Positions 36,601-48,760 of a stretch of 64,000 nucleotides of DNA are shown one piece after another. The stretch comes from Prinia subflava. Taxonomy: Eukaryota; Chordata; Aves; Passeriformes; Cisticolidae. Where the stretch lies: positions 8,135,162-8,199,161 of the forward strand of contig NC_086283.1 of assembly GCF_021018805.1 (NCBI RefSeq). Direction: 5' to 3'. Under the pieces are notes generated by a model. The model was not told the DNA's origin and made no database searches. It worked only from the letters and a program-made list of their open reading frames with translations. How positions within the stretch are numbered: the first letter of the stretch is position 1; every line of letters begins with the position of its first letter. The position numbers and the translations under genes are program-made.

Positions 36601-39600
36601 ACTCAAAGCTGAAAATAAGAATTTATGACTGTTCTCAGTATATCACCCTGCATAGAGTATAGATTACATTATGAGTATTAAAATACTGGATCCTTCTATT
36701 GGACTCTGAATTCTACACCACCACTTAATACTAAGTATTCTTAGTACAGAAATAAAAGCTCTGGTACTGGCAAATAGACAGCTATTAGTAACATTCTATG
36801 AGAATAGTAACATACTATGAGAACAGTAAAAAGTTTAACAAATCCCTTGAATTTCTTTGTGGAAAGGACCACTCATTGTCCTGCCTTTGAGAATTTCATT
36901 GTTCAGTCTTTTAATTTCCCACATTGCCTATGACTGCATCACCAATGCAAAGCCAACATTCTTGATTTCACAGTTACACAAGGCAGTGGAGTACACAAAA
37001 GCAGATTGAGTGTTTTGGCCACTATGGAAAGCAGGTCTACAACAAATACAAGCTGCTGAGCACAGGTATTTTATATCTAAAGAAATGAAATGAAATGTGA
37101 TTGCAAGGAAAGGACAAGAGAATTATGCTGGCAAACCCAGATGTGACTCCTTTGCTGCACTGCACCACACATGATCTTGGACCGACTTCAGTGCACACCC
37201 AACAATGAGCCACTTATTTCTAGGCAGATTCAATGCACTCTGCTTTTTTTAATTAGCTTCTGCAGACTTCAGCACTCAAGACTTTTTCTGCCTTTTCTTG
37301 CCTATCACCTGACTGGGATCAGGCAACACTGAAGTTAAATATCCAATATCACATTTACCCAACTCTGAAAATAGAAAGCCAAGGATCAGAAATCAAAATT
37401 AAACTCTTATTACCATACTATAAACAGTAGATCAGCTTTTATTTCCAGCAATTGCAATCACACTACCAGGTCAGCCTCATAAGAGATTTGTATCACCTGA
37501 AGAGTTTTGTTCACTTAGTCTGATTAATCAACAGCTGCCAAATTCAGAATTTTTTTAACCCTCATTTTCTACAACTTCCAACTCCATCTAAATCACAGTT
37601 TTGCCTTTATCTAACCTGAAAAACAATTTCTAGCACTATCCCTTTACAAAGCAACTTAGAAAACAGGCTCTGAAAGAAGAGCAGAGGAAATAAACAAAAC
37701 ATGACTTTGGTAAAGACTCAAAACTTTGCAGAATACATATAGCAGCACCAACGAAATACAACAAATTATTTGCTCTGCATGCTAAGGGCACGCTGCAGGT
37801 TCAGCTTTCACATCCCAGCCGCTGATAGGTCTCTGAGCCTCCATCTCCTTTCCAAGAAATTGTCAGCCTGTTCAAAGCCGTGCAGAAAGGAGGAGCACAA
37901 CACCTGAAACACAGGACCCCCTCACCCCTTGCTGCTACATTTCTTGCGTGATGATCCAAGGGGTGGAATACAAGAGCTTCACTTCTCTGACCAAGTGGAC
38001 TTGTGTACAGCTGCACATCTTCACAGGATAGAGAGAAGGCACAATAAAGATATGGCCATATGCATTACTTCATTTCTAAATTAATAAATATACATATATA
38101 TCAAGTGCTGACTAGAATTTCAAGCACCGAACCTTGCATCATTTTCCTAGAACAAACAGAGTAAGAGAATATAAAGTTACAGAAAAGCAGCCTTGTATTT
38201 TTTTGGATAAAGACAACCTTTCCCAGACAAAGAAAGTTAACCTGTATGTGCTTCAGATTGCTAGTAAAAATTACAACTATTTGTAATTTGTCTTACTGAA
38301 TATTATTTGTATTTTCTTCAAGAGCAGCTACCAATTTTCTGATGAACACATTTTGAAAGTGTGAGTTCTGTTATTATCACTATAAATTAAGGGAGGTGGC
38401 AGAGGGTATTTTTTCTCAAGTTGCTCTGTTTGTTTCTTCACTGCTTACAGCTGTAAAGCTGGGATCAAAAAGCTGGAAGGGAAATGCTAAAGCCATTCAG
38501 GAGATATGAATGCTGTGGGGAGAACACATGGTTAGCTCTTGTGCAGTCACTGCAATTTGATTGGTGATGAAACAACATAATTAAAATGTATCAGGTAGTC
38601 TTAACTTCTGAGTGACCTAAAGTGAGGTATGGATTGTCACAGCAGAGGCAGTGCCACCGGAAAAGGACATCCAGCATCATCACACAGTCAGGGCTGAACA
38701 GTTCTGCTGTGAGGTGGGGTTGATCTCTTGGATCAGTCCCAGGAACAGAGCCTGATCCATTGGGCACATCAACAGATGAGATGTAAAGCCTATTTATCAG
38801 AGCTTGTACACAAAGAACACATTTCACCAAGAATATGAGCATACTTTACAGCCCACAAACATTCACACATCCTAGGAAGACTTCCATCTCTGCAGGGAAC
38901 TCCAACATTTCCTCTGCCAACACTATTACTTCTGTTACTATTCTAGAACAGGATTGAGAAAATGGGCCACAGACTGAACAGGGCAGGTGCTGCCTTAAGG
39001 TGTAACAACATAGGTCAACATTTATCCTGTGCCATTTCAATCTCCTCCCAGCAAAAGCGGACTCTGCATTCACTGTGCACTTTCAAGTCTCATCCAACCA
39101 CTGAATCAGCACACGGCAAGAACACAAATCATGACCCCAGGAACAGCTTAAGGGTGTCACCATGTGAGCAGAGTAGCAGCAGCCACCTGAACTTCTGGTT
39201 CACCACATTTGGGGCACCACAGTCAGCTGGCATCAGAACCTCATCTACATCTGCCAGGACAGCTTTGTCACCAACACCATGCAAGAATATTTCATAAATA
39301 CTGCCTTAAAGTGCTTCTTTTGATAACCTATCACATTTTTTCCTTTCTCAGGATTTACTGGCAAGTAAATAGTTTAGTTCAAGACTGAAGCTTCCAGTAA
39401 TTTGCGAAGCATTCTTTCGAGATTTGTATTTACTACAAATAAAAACTGTTACACATACGTGTAACTTTTAGTTCACTGCACCGTTATCTAAAAAAGTTTT
39501 GGATTGACTAAAACACATGGTTTAAAATGTCAGCCCAGAATAAGGGGGAAAAAAACCTGGGATAATATACGATACGATAGAAACTTTTGAGAAACTGAAA

Positions 39601-40467
39601 AACAACACACGTTTCTACATCAGTTCGGGAAGGATTAGTAAATATGAAAATAAATATGTATCTGTTTTTAAAGAAAATAACTCAGTCTAAACATCCACAT
39701 GTCATAAGAAATTGAGCAGCATCAGGGTACATCCTTGAAGAAGAAAGTAATTCTGAAAATCCCATTTTTCTACCATATTTCCTCAGCATTAGAAAATGCA
39801 CACATTCGCCTGTAGGCTGAGACAATTGCAAAAGAGATATAATTGAAATATCTTTGTATGTGAACATGTCTTAGCCTTCAAAGCCTAAAAATCACATATT
39901 AAAATTGTCTAACTGTTTATACTCTATGATCTTTATGACATTACATGCTCTGGATGTAACTTTTGACAAAAAAATCCAAACAATGAAACTTGATAATCCA
40001 GTAAGAGAAACTTCATCTTTGCAGCAACCCTTTAGTAGTTTAATGAAACCTAGTTAGTTCAGGATTAGAAACATGAAAACGAGAATGTACGAATTATGAG
40101 GTTTTTAATTAAACAAATATTATTTCACTATTCAAACATAAAAACTGTGACTATAAAAAACAACAATTTTGACCATAAAGTTTAAATAAATTGTTTGCGA
40201 TTAAGGAGAGCAGATAACTACAATCCTATATACTAATCTCATTGATTTCTTCTGAATGGATGAAACCAACTTTTCCCCTGTGTCATCCCACTGCAGACAT
40301 CAATCCCTCTACAATCGTCAGTCCAAATATCAGACTTGCTGCAGCAGCAACAGAGCTGGTATATGAGTTCATTACTCTATAAACACAGGCGACACACACA
40401 GCTTTGGTGGAAGAGGGCAGAGAGATCAACAATACTTCCATGACTCCAAAAAGAAGTTCTTTCTTAC
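33700..40467 (-). other. NPNT: NPNT intron 3
   Basis: 6,768 bp between the first and second EGF exons. It contains a 20-bp-period duplication at about 36787-36826 and otherwise unique AT-rich DNA. Open frames at 33755-34180 and 35257-35655 on the plus strand have no recognisable domain. Confidence 0.88.
36787..36826. repeat. Short tandem duplication, period about 20 bp
   Basis: AGTAACATTCTATGAGAAT is followed by AGTAACATACTATGAGAAC, two mismatches. Confidence 0.85.
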
Positions 40468-40560
40468 CTTGGTTGCAAGTTTTTCCAGTGTATCCTGGGT
40501 GGCACTTACACTTGTTTGGCCCAATGCATTCACCGTGTTTGCACCCTGGCTGGCATATAG
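40468..40560 (-). CDS. NPNT: NPNT exon 3: first EGF-like repeat
   Basis: 93 nt, residues 58-88 plus one base, phase 1 at both ends. The acceptor is CTATTTGCAG|CTATATG and the donor CCAAG|GTAAG. It encodes [20 protein letters not shown] then [10 protein letters not shown]. This is the short non-calcium-binding first EGF repeat, identical to the mammalian one over [17 protein letters not shown]. It lacks the D-x-D/N-E-C calcium-binding start, which begins only in the next exon. It is separated from exon 2 by the largest intron of the gene, which holds the CR1 element. Confidence 0.96.
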
Positions 40561-41717
40561 CTGCAAATAGAGGAAAACTCATTATCTCTCCACTCCAGTC
40601 ACAGCTGACAGTGCTTTACTTTGAAATAAACACCAGCTACCTCATAAATAGTAGCTCTATGTTATATTCAGAAACTAAATACAAAATTCCAAGAAATAAT
40701 AGAAAGCCATTTTTTGATACCTCTCTCAATAAGACACACAAAAAAATTCATAAAACAACTCTCAAAGCTTCAATAACAAAAGCATTGCTCTTGAAGAAAT
40801 GTAAGAATTGATGCACAAATATATTTTTGCTGATGCAGGTTTAGCCATCAGGAATATTTTCCTGCCTAACTGAAAAACGTGTGACAGAGGAAGATTTTAA
40901 ACAGCATTTCTAAGTCTTCTGAATTTAAAATGTTTTTCTGTTATTAAACCTACTTGAAAAATGCAGTATTTACTATGCTCCAAGATATTAGTATATAACA
41001 AAACGCAGATACGCAATCCTGCTGAGCTCTCTGCGAAAGCAGGATAGACACAAAATAGACAGAAATCAGATGGTAGCATAACTTGAATACCCTGTAATCA
41101 GGATATATCTATTTACCCCAGCTTAAAATTCATTTTCTAAAGTAACAGTATAATTTGGAATTTGCAAGTAACTGACTAGATCCAGCTGCAATATTAATCT
41201 GAAAAGAAGGGGCTGTATCATAAAACTGGATGTATCAAGGATGTAATTTAACAGAAATCTGCCAGAATGCACTCAAAAATGTAATTTGCCTTCTAGCCAA
41301 GCTGTTTAACAGGGTTGAATTACATAAAATTTAAAAAGAAACAAGATATTTGTTTTCGTTGTAGAAGAACTATCCAAATACATCTTTGATGTTCTGAAAA
41401 TCTTCTCCATAAGTCTCAAAGCATCCAGAACTGACAATTCCCACAAATATATCCAGAGAAGTAACTGTTAGCATAGAATGAGTTTGCTTGATTTTTAGGA
41501 CTGTCTTTATTTAGGACTGTTTTAGGACTCCCTTTATTATCGGGCATGTTTTTTGTTTAGGCATAGTATGTATAATCAGTGATATATTCTTACACCATAA
41601 AACCTTGTTTTATATCTACAGCTCTGCTCCTGATGGATCTTCCTAGCATGATGAAGTCTCCTTCCAAACAATTGTTAAGGAGTATTTTAAAAGGCAACAG
41701 AAATGCAAGATTTTTAT

Positions 41718-41755
41718 TCCCTCCCCCCCCCACCCCCCGACCTCCTCCTTCCCCC
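41718..41755. repeat. C-rich homopyrimidine tract
   Basis: Mostly C with some T on the plus strand, including runs of eight and six C, broken by an A at 41731 and a GA dinucleotide. The complementary strand has G runs compatible with a G-quadruplex. Confidence 0.9.
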
Positions 41756-44700
41756 AACAAACACTGTCTGGAAACAAAGAAATGAGACTCCTATCTAGAA
41801 ACACCTCTCAGTGGAAGTGTTAGGGAAAGGAGCTTCTCAGACTACTAAAAGAGTATGTTTAAGGAAGTAAATCCTTGGGTAATGGACAGGTCTGACTGAA
41901 GAGCAACTGATCCATCATGAGACACTTCTGGAACACTGTCCTTGAAAACACATACTGCATTTTTAGTCACTATGGCCATAAACAGGAAAAAAGGATCTCC
42001 TTTGTTAAAAGTTCATTTAGATGCTGAGATTCTTATCTTCCTGGCATCACAGACCCAGGTCTAATCAGAGGTGATAGTAGCAAACTGAGAACTAAGAAGA
42101 CCAACTTAATGACTTCAAGGCCACCAGGAAAAAAGAAAGTTGCGATCTAAACTACAGCAAAAGGAAATTACTATAAATGTTTTTGAAAACTTGTTTGTAT
42201 TTTTAAAGTGAAGTGGGATACACTTATTTAAATCAGTACTTCTTCAGAAGTAAGAAGTAACATGGGATCACTTCAGTAGCTGAACCTGTCGCAACTTTAG
42301 TTTAGCTGGGTTTTTTAAAGTCTTGGCCTCTCCCTCAATTGCACAGATTTCACATTAGCAGCAGCTCAGAAAGAAAAAAAAAATCTCTTACTTGAAGACA
42401 AAAATCTCTACTACTCCAAGGAAAGCTTCCTAATGACTAGCAAACCACTATCCATAAAGTCAAAGCCATCATAAAACACTGGGGGTTTTGCACATTAAAT
42501 GGGTATCTGGAAACCTTTGTTTGCTGCCAAACACTGTTCTTGAAAAAAACCTGTTTATTAAAGTACATTCTAGGAACTTGGGCTACTTCAGCATTATGAA
42601 TCTTATTTTGGCACAGCTGAAATTCAATGTATTATCAGAACTGAAGAATTTCTATACACAGGAGAAAAATGCTTTGCAGTAGGCTTAACATCTGTAGCTC
42701 AGCCAACACCACAGATAAATCTGATGGCGTTTCCTATCAGGAATCAAGCCACCCGCAGGATAAAACTTGTGTATCTTCCTATTAACTTTATCAGGGCTTT
42801 GCAGGGTGCTCAGGACTGAAGAATCATTTGGTTCAGCCAAGTCTGCATGCCTGGCTGGGGTCCCCACTGAGCCCTACCAGAATAACCAGGCACAGAGAGG
42901 TGGGTCACTGCCACCTCTGCCATCTCCAGCACAAAAATCCTTATTCAAAGGAGAAGTTGCCCATACAAGGCAGTAAATCCACTCCCAATGAACTCTATTT
43001 GAACACTGGCAACAACTAGATGCAGGTACAAAAATAAGCTTAAGCCAAACTTTCAGCATTTCTTTTAATAGCAGACAACTATTTCAGCTGTTTGGCATGC
43101 GTCTGAGCATACACTATATGTGCTCATGTGACTGGATGTTCTAATTCTCCACTCTACTTGTTTTCTTGCAAAGCTCCAGATAGAACAGAATAGAATACTT
43201 CAGTCACTCCATTCAAACGTAGACAAATGGAGTTTCTGCCTTTTTTTGAAAACGAGTAGATTCACAAGTAAGGGAGGAAAAAAAGTCTCCCAATTACTAT
43301 TTTTGCCAATTCTCCCAATTTTCGTCTCTTGAAAATTTAAAAATTTCTCCACAGGCAATAAACCATCATTTGTTTCCAAGTCACCCACATTTACAACGAC
43401 AGAAATAACCCATGTCCTGGGATTTCAGCCTGTTATGTAACACTTGTTTCCCTGCTTGAGAAGAAGGAAATGTAGACGGAAGAGTTACACCAGGCTGAGA
43501 AAGTCACTCTCTAATGAACACAGGGCAGTGAAATCCAGAAGAGTCTGAAAAGGGCTGCCAAAAATCAGTAAAAACTTTCTACTCTTTATAACAGTAATTG
43601 TTGTAAACAAAAGTTAAAATTATACTTGCATAGACAAGTGCCACTCAAAATGAAACTGCTAATTGACTGTTGAATCAGTATCAAAACAGACCTACCACAT
43701 CTCCAAGGACTCCTCTCTGAAAGCTATTAAGCTCCACTTCCCATTGGGTAGGAATGTGAACTGACACAGACAGAAAAAAAATCCTAAGCACAGCAATTTT
43801 CATCTTTAGTCAAGTCTTGCTTTTTTATCTGTGCCATAGAATTAACTATACCTAAACTTTCCTTTTCACTTTATTGACCAATTTGTGCAAGAGATAATCA
43901 GCAAAAACCCCTCTGTCTCATGATTATTCATTTTAGTTGGATCATTTTAAATTTCTTTTTTTGGGTCCAATGTGAAGATTTGCTCTCAGTTCCCATTAAC
44001 TTCAAGGAGGTATCCTAGAGCCTTTTATTTGGCCATAAATATGAGTACCTATTTCCACAGCTGGCAAGAACTGCCTTTTTCCTCAAAAAATAAGGTGACG
44101 AATACCACATTTTGTCTCACTTAAACTTCAGGACAAATTAAGCTCCCTGTAAAAATAACACAAGAAATTGAAACGTGAATGGGTAGTTTGGGTTTATGAT
44201 TGGTTGTTTGTTTTTTCTTTTCTTCAAGTGTGAGAGAGTGGAAGAAAGAATTTCTGGTGAAATGCACATGCTGTTAGCACATACAAAATCCACAAGCCAC
44301 AATCTTGTGAGCCGCTGCTTGCTGTTGGTGGTATCCAGACATGACTCAATCATTCTGACTTACTCTTTTTTAATTGTTGCAAAAATACAACAAACGAAAA
44401 ACACGTTCAACAAATTCATTATGGGTTTGTAATGCTGGGTTGTTTTTTTTTTCATTTCATCTGTATTTTCTCACTGCACACAGTTCCCTCAGAAGTACCC
44501 TTCCCTCAGTGCTTTGGAAGTACCCCTCAGACTCAGTCAGTTCCTCTGCACTAAGCTGCTCACTTTTGAGGGCATGGTTGACTACCACATGCTGTCCCCT
44601 CTATTCCTTCTCATCTAGAATCAAACCATTAATGATCTATTTGTTGACTACCAAATACTGTTTGGTGGAGACGTAACCAGAAGATTGCACTGTCTGGTTC

Positions 44701-45760
44701 CTACCTAATTCCTCTTCATTTGTGGCCAACAATGGAAATCCCTGGGCTTTCTTAATGAACTATCTCTGGTGATCAAAATTCTCTTTGGTTTTCCAACACT
44801 TATGGTTATATTTTTTCATTAAAACAGCATTGGGTATAATTCATATATTCTTTTTCTTTGTTTTGCCTCACAATTTCTGATTTTTTTTCATCTCACTGAA
44901 GTATAAAATTATGCACAGAAATACCTGTAACTGAAACAAACTATGCTAGCTATCTGCCTGAATGGCAGTGTTTCTGCCCTCTCTTCCAGAGTAACACACA
45001 GTCCCCTCTTTACTCTGACTACAGATCCCAGCTCCTTAAAATTCAATTTGCTCAGACACAGCAAGTAGTTTGTGCAGCAGCCCAGAAATGATTACATAAT
45101 GTATTCAGCTTCACAAACCTTTGCTGGATCCTCTTACACTGCTGATTGCAGAACACATTTCCCATCTTCAGACTGTTTCTAACATTCCCCCCAGTGCCAG
45201 CTTTCTAACAAGACTTGTATTTTGGTGAAAGAAGTTTCCTCTACACTGCCTCCTTCACCTGAACCTGGCTGCCTTTCTCCTGTGGTGCTCACAGACCACA
45301 ACACCAAGTTCTCCCTCAGGGTCAGCTGCAGCTCACATCTCTCTCTGTTTACTTTTTCCAATTCTTTGTAAATTATGCAATTACATAAACATGCTCAGGA
45401 AAATGAAACTGCCTTAATCACAGCAATTCTGGTCTAGGATCCCAAAGGTATGAGCTAATTTGTAAAATAAATCTTTGTAGATCTTTCAGAGTTACATGTT
45501 TCTTTTTTGTTCAACTACATACTTCAATTACAACTGCACAAAGAGAATGCACAAAGCTTATCCCACCTCAAAGTTACTAGCAGGTGGTAAAAACACATCA
45601 TAGCCATAACTCACATTAGAGAATTACTTCTGCAAAAATGACTTTGCTTCCCCAGTGAGTGTATAAATCACAGAATATATCTCTGCAGAGATTAATGGGC
45701 CTGACTGGGCAACTGGGTATTAATTTTCTGATAATTTCATCTGCACAACACTTCTTACTC

Positions 45761-45780
45761 TTTTTTTTTTTTTTTTTTTT
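45761..45780. repeat. Run of 20 T
   Basis: Uninterrupted poly(T) on the plus strand. No retroposed body is recognisable next to it. Confidence 0.97.
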
Positions 45781-47113
45781 GGAAGATAATAAATGTCCTT
45801 GACCAACTTCTGTAAGTAGAAACTGACAATAACTTCAGACAAAATGGTAGTATCTAATCCCTGAACATTTTTTTAGAAATGTTTTGCCTTTATTTGTGAC
45901 ATTCATTTTGTCAAAATGCATGCTCAAGTTTTTATCTGAAACATTCCTTCCATTAAGTAAGAGGCTCCTTATTTTTCATGCACAACTCCAACACTCACCC
46001 GAGTAAATCAGTTACTCAGTTTGCACATATGATTCTGGTAACAGCACATTAACATGACAAACTGCAACCAGTGTGGGCCATTCACTGCAGTGAATTCTTG
46101 GCTTGGCTATGACTGCTGCCAAATGTGTTTCTAAACCACACAGAAAAATCCAGACCCTGGTTTATGAATGTCTTGCTATTCAGAACAGCACTACACAGCA
46201 TGCATAACTTAAGCATGGGTAACACTGAAATCAATAGAATTTAATGAAGTCAGTAGAATTTAATCTAATGCTTATACACTTAAATACTCCTTTTTAAAAA
46301 TCAGCAAAAGTCTGATCTAACACATGCAAAATTAGAAAAGCAAGAAATATTTCATTCTTTGTCAAGCTTTGTGTTTGCATTTTAAGTGGTTCACTAAAAC
46401 TGCTTAAAGAATGGTGCTTATCATCTCAAATGCCTGTTTGTTACCTGAATTTTTCTGTGTCTATGGAATTCCAACAGGTAGAAACAAGACAGCATGAGTG
46501 TCTCTACCTGGTGACTGAAGACAAACTGGATCCTACTGATATTTTGTTTATTTAAATATAAAACATCCACTGGCTTCAGCAGAGTAACTTCTGTATGATA
46601 GTAACGAAGCCAATTTCACTTGGACAGATGAATGGCTGAGTGCTTTGCTCCTCCCTGTCTGAGACCAGTGTGTCTGCCACAGGAATATGCAAACAGAATC
46701 ACAAAATCACACAGAATCATTAGGCTGGAAGAGACCTTCAAAATCATCGAGCCCAACCCATGCCCAAACACCTCAACTAAACCATGGCACTGAGTGCCAC
46801 ATCCAGTCTTTTTTTAAACACATTCAGGGATGGTGACTTGCAGGGGAAAATTTCAGTGATTCCACCACCTCCCCAGGCAGACCATTCCAACTTTTTATCA
46901 TCCTTCCTGTAAAAAACTTTTTCCTAATATCCAACCTGTATTTCCCTTGGCACAGCTTGAGGCTGTGTCCTCTCGTTCTGTCAGCTGCTGCCTGGGGAAA
47001 GAGACCATCCCCCACCTGGCTACAGCCACCTTTCAGGAGATTGTAGATTGATAAGGTCATCTCTGAGTTTCCTTTTCTCCAGGCTAAATAATCCCAGCTC
47101 CCTCAGCCATTCC

Positions 47114-47668
47114 TCACAGGATTTGTGTTTCAAGCCCCTCACCAGCCTCGTTGCCTCCTCCGGATGCGCTCAAGAGTCCCAAGGTCCTTCCTAAACTTAG
47201 GGCCCAGAACTGGACACAGCACTCAAGGTGTGGCTTCACCAGTGCCCAGTACAGGGGAAGAATGACCTCCCTGCTCCTGCTGGCCACACCATCCCTGATC
47301 CAGGCCAGGATGCCCTTGGCCTTCTCGGCCACCGGGGCCCACTGCTGGCTCATGTTCACTGCTGTCACCAGAACCCCCAGGTCCCTTTCTGCCTGGGCAC
47401 CGTCCAGCCACACCATCTCCAGCCTGTAACAGTGCAGGAGGTTATTGGAGTCAAAATTCAGGACTCGGCACTTGGACTTATTAAACTTCACCTTGTTGGA
47501 CTCTGCCCATCCCTCTAACCATTCCAGGTCTCTCTGCAGAGCCCTCCCACCTTCCAAAAGATCGACACACGCTCCCAGGTTACTGTCATCTGCAAATTTA
47601 CTAATGAAAGACTCAACACCCTCATCCATGTCATCAATAAAAATATTGAACAGAGCTGGCCCCAGCAC
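47114..47668 (-). pseudogene. CR1 reverse transcriptase fragment, C-terminal part
   Basis: A 184-codon open stretch with [15 protein letters not shown], then [13 protein letters not shown] (the F-x-D-D active-site motif of reverse transcriptase), then AERDLGVLV and [17 protein letters not shown]. These are hallmark CR1 blocks. It is not continuous with the preceding part at 47720-48034, which lies in another frame, so it is a relic. Confidence 0.93.
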
Positions 47669-47719
47669 AGCCCCCTGAGGGACACTACTGGTGCCTGGCC
47701 CCAGCTGGATGCAGCGCCA

Positions 47720-48034
47720 TCACCACCTCTCTCTGGGCTTGTTCCTAACCCAGAAAAGCCAGTTCCTAACCCAGAAAAGAGGACTCCTGTCCAAGCCATG
47801 GGCTGCCAGCTTTTCCAGGAGTGTGCTGTGGGAGACAGTATCAAAGGCCTTGCTGAAGTCCAGGCAGACAACATCCACAGCCTTTCTTGCATCCACCAGG
47901 CGGGTTACCTGGTCATAAAAGGAGACCAGGCTGGTCAAACACGACCTACCCCTCCTAAACCCCTGCTGGCTGGGTCTTATACCCTGGCCATCCCATAAAT
48001 TTTGTGTGATGACACTCAATATAAACTGTTCCAT
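47720..48034 (-). pseudogene. CR1 reverse transcriptase fragment, central part
   Basis: A 104-codon open stretch with SQQGFRRGRSCLTSLVSFYD and DVVCLDFSKAFDTVSHS, the motif-A region with its catalytic aspartate. It carries a 7-residue duplication (WVRNWLFWVRN) caused by a 21-bp tandem repeat. The frame is lost before the F-x-D-D block. Confidence 0.92.
47741..47782 (-). repeat. 21-bp tandem duplication inside the CR1 element
   Basis: GTTCCTAACCCAGAAAAG occurs at 47741 and again at 47762 on the plus strand, with unit length 21 bp. It duplicates the FWVRN part of the reverse transcriptase. Confidence 0.95.
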
Positions 48035-48737
48035 TATCTTGCCAGGTACTGAGGTCAGGCTGACTGGTCTATAATTATATAATTATAATTTAATTCCTAA
48101 GCAGCAGCAGATTACAGCCCTGGGTAGCAAAGTAAACTATGTTGATTTCTTTTTACGCTAACATGCTAGGTTCTACACTTCTGGAGAGCATGGGCCGTAA
48201 AGCTTCCCTGTTCTGGGAAGGACAACCTGCAGTGGAAGTGCAAAGCAGGCAGCGGGGGGGAATAAGTGCCTCAGCCACCCCAAAATAACTTCCCACTGCA
48301 CATGATTCAATGCCATGAAAGCAAATTAGGCCTCCTGACAGCTTGTAAATGCATTGCTGGGAGTACAATTTGCAGAAAGGGAAAAATATTGCCAAGGGCT
48401 TGAGGGTAAAATAATGAAAACGAGCAAAAAGGGGAAAAGTGTAGTATTTTAGAAAATACATGTATCATTGTACAGGCATCTGGGATAAAATAGCCCTATT
48501 AATTTCTTTCCCCCCTCATTTTCCCCAAATCAAATGCTTAAAAAAATAAAAAATAACCAAAAATTATCTTCTTGTCACATATTATAATTTCTAGGTAAAC
48601 TTATGACTTCAAGTCATAACCTTGCCAAAATTACTTCAAGAAATATGTTCAGCTAACCTTTGGGCTGGCACCTTAGGCTGGCTATTCTCTGCCTTAAGAC
48701 GTAGAACGCTGCAAAACAAATATCCAAAAGAGAAATT

Positions 48738-48760
48738 CCAGCTTTTTTTTTTTTTTTTCT
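48738..48760. repeat. T-rich run
   Basis: A mainly uninterrupted run of T on the plus strand preceding CTCTGCAAGG. No element body recognised. Confidence 0.85.

Larger units (their letters stand above)
46694..48074 (-). mobile_element. CR1 non-LTR retrotransposon, 5'-truncated, decayed
   Basis: A CR1-family LINE inserted in NPNT intron 2 in the same orientation as the gene. Its 3' end at about 46694-46720 is a degenerate ATTCTGTGTGATTTTGTG repeat on the minus strand, the typical CR1 tail, followed by the conserved 3' UTR (TCTTCCAGCCTAATGATTC). The body encodes pieces of reverse transcriptase in several frames: FSKAFDTVSHSTLLEKLAAHG at about 47720-48034 and FADDSNL plus RDLGVLV at about 47114-47668. 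Frames change several times, so it is inactive. The upstream part of the element is missing, and the 5' boundary at about 48074 is approximate. Confidence 0.95.

Noticed and set aside
43180..43215. AGAACAGAATAGAATACTTC resembling a CR1 3' tail
   Set aside because: The similarity stops after about 16 bases and no CR1 body follows.
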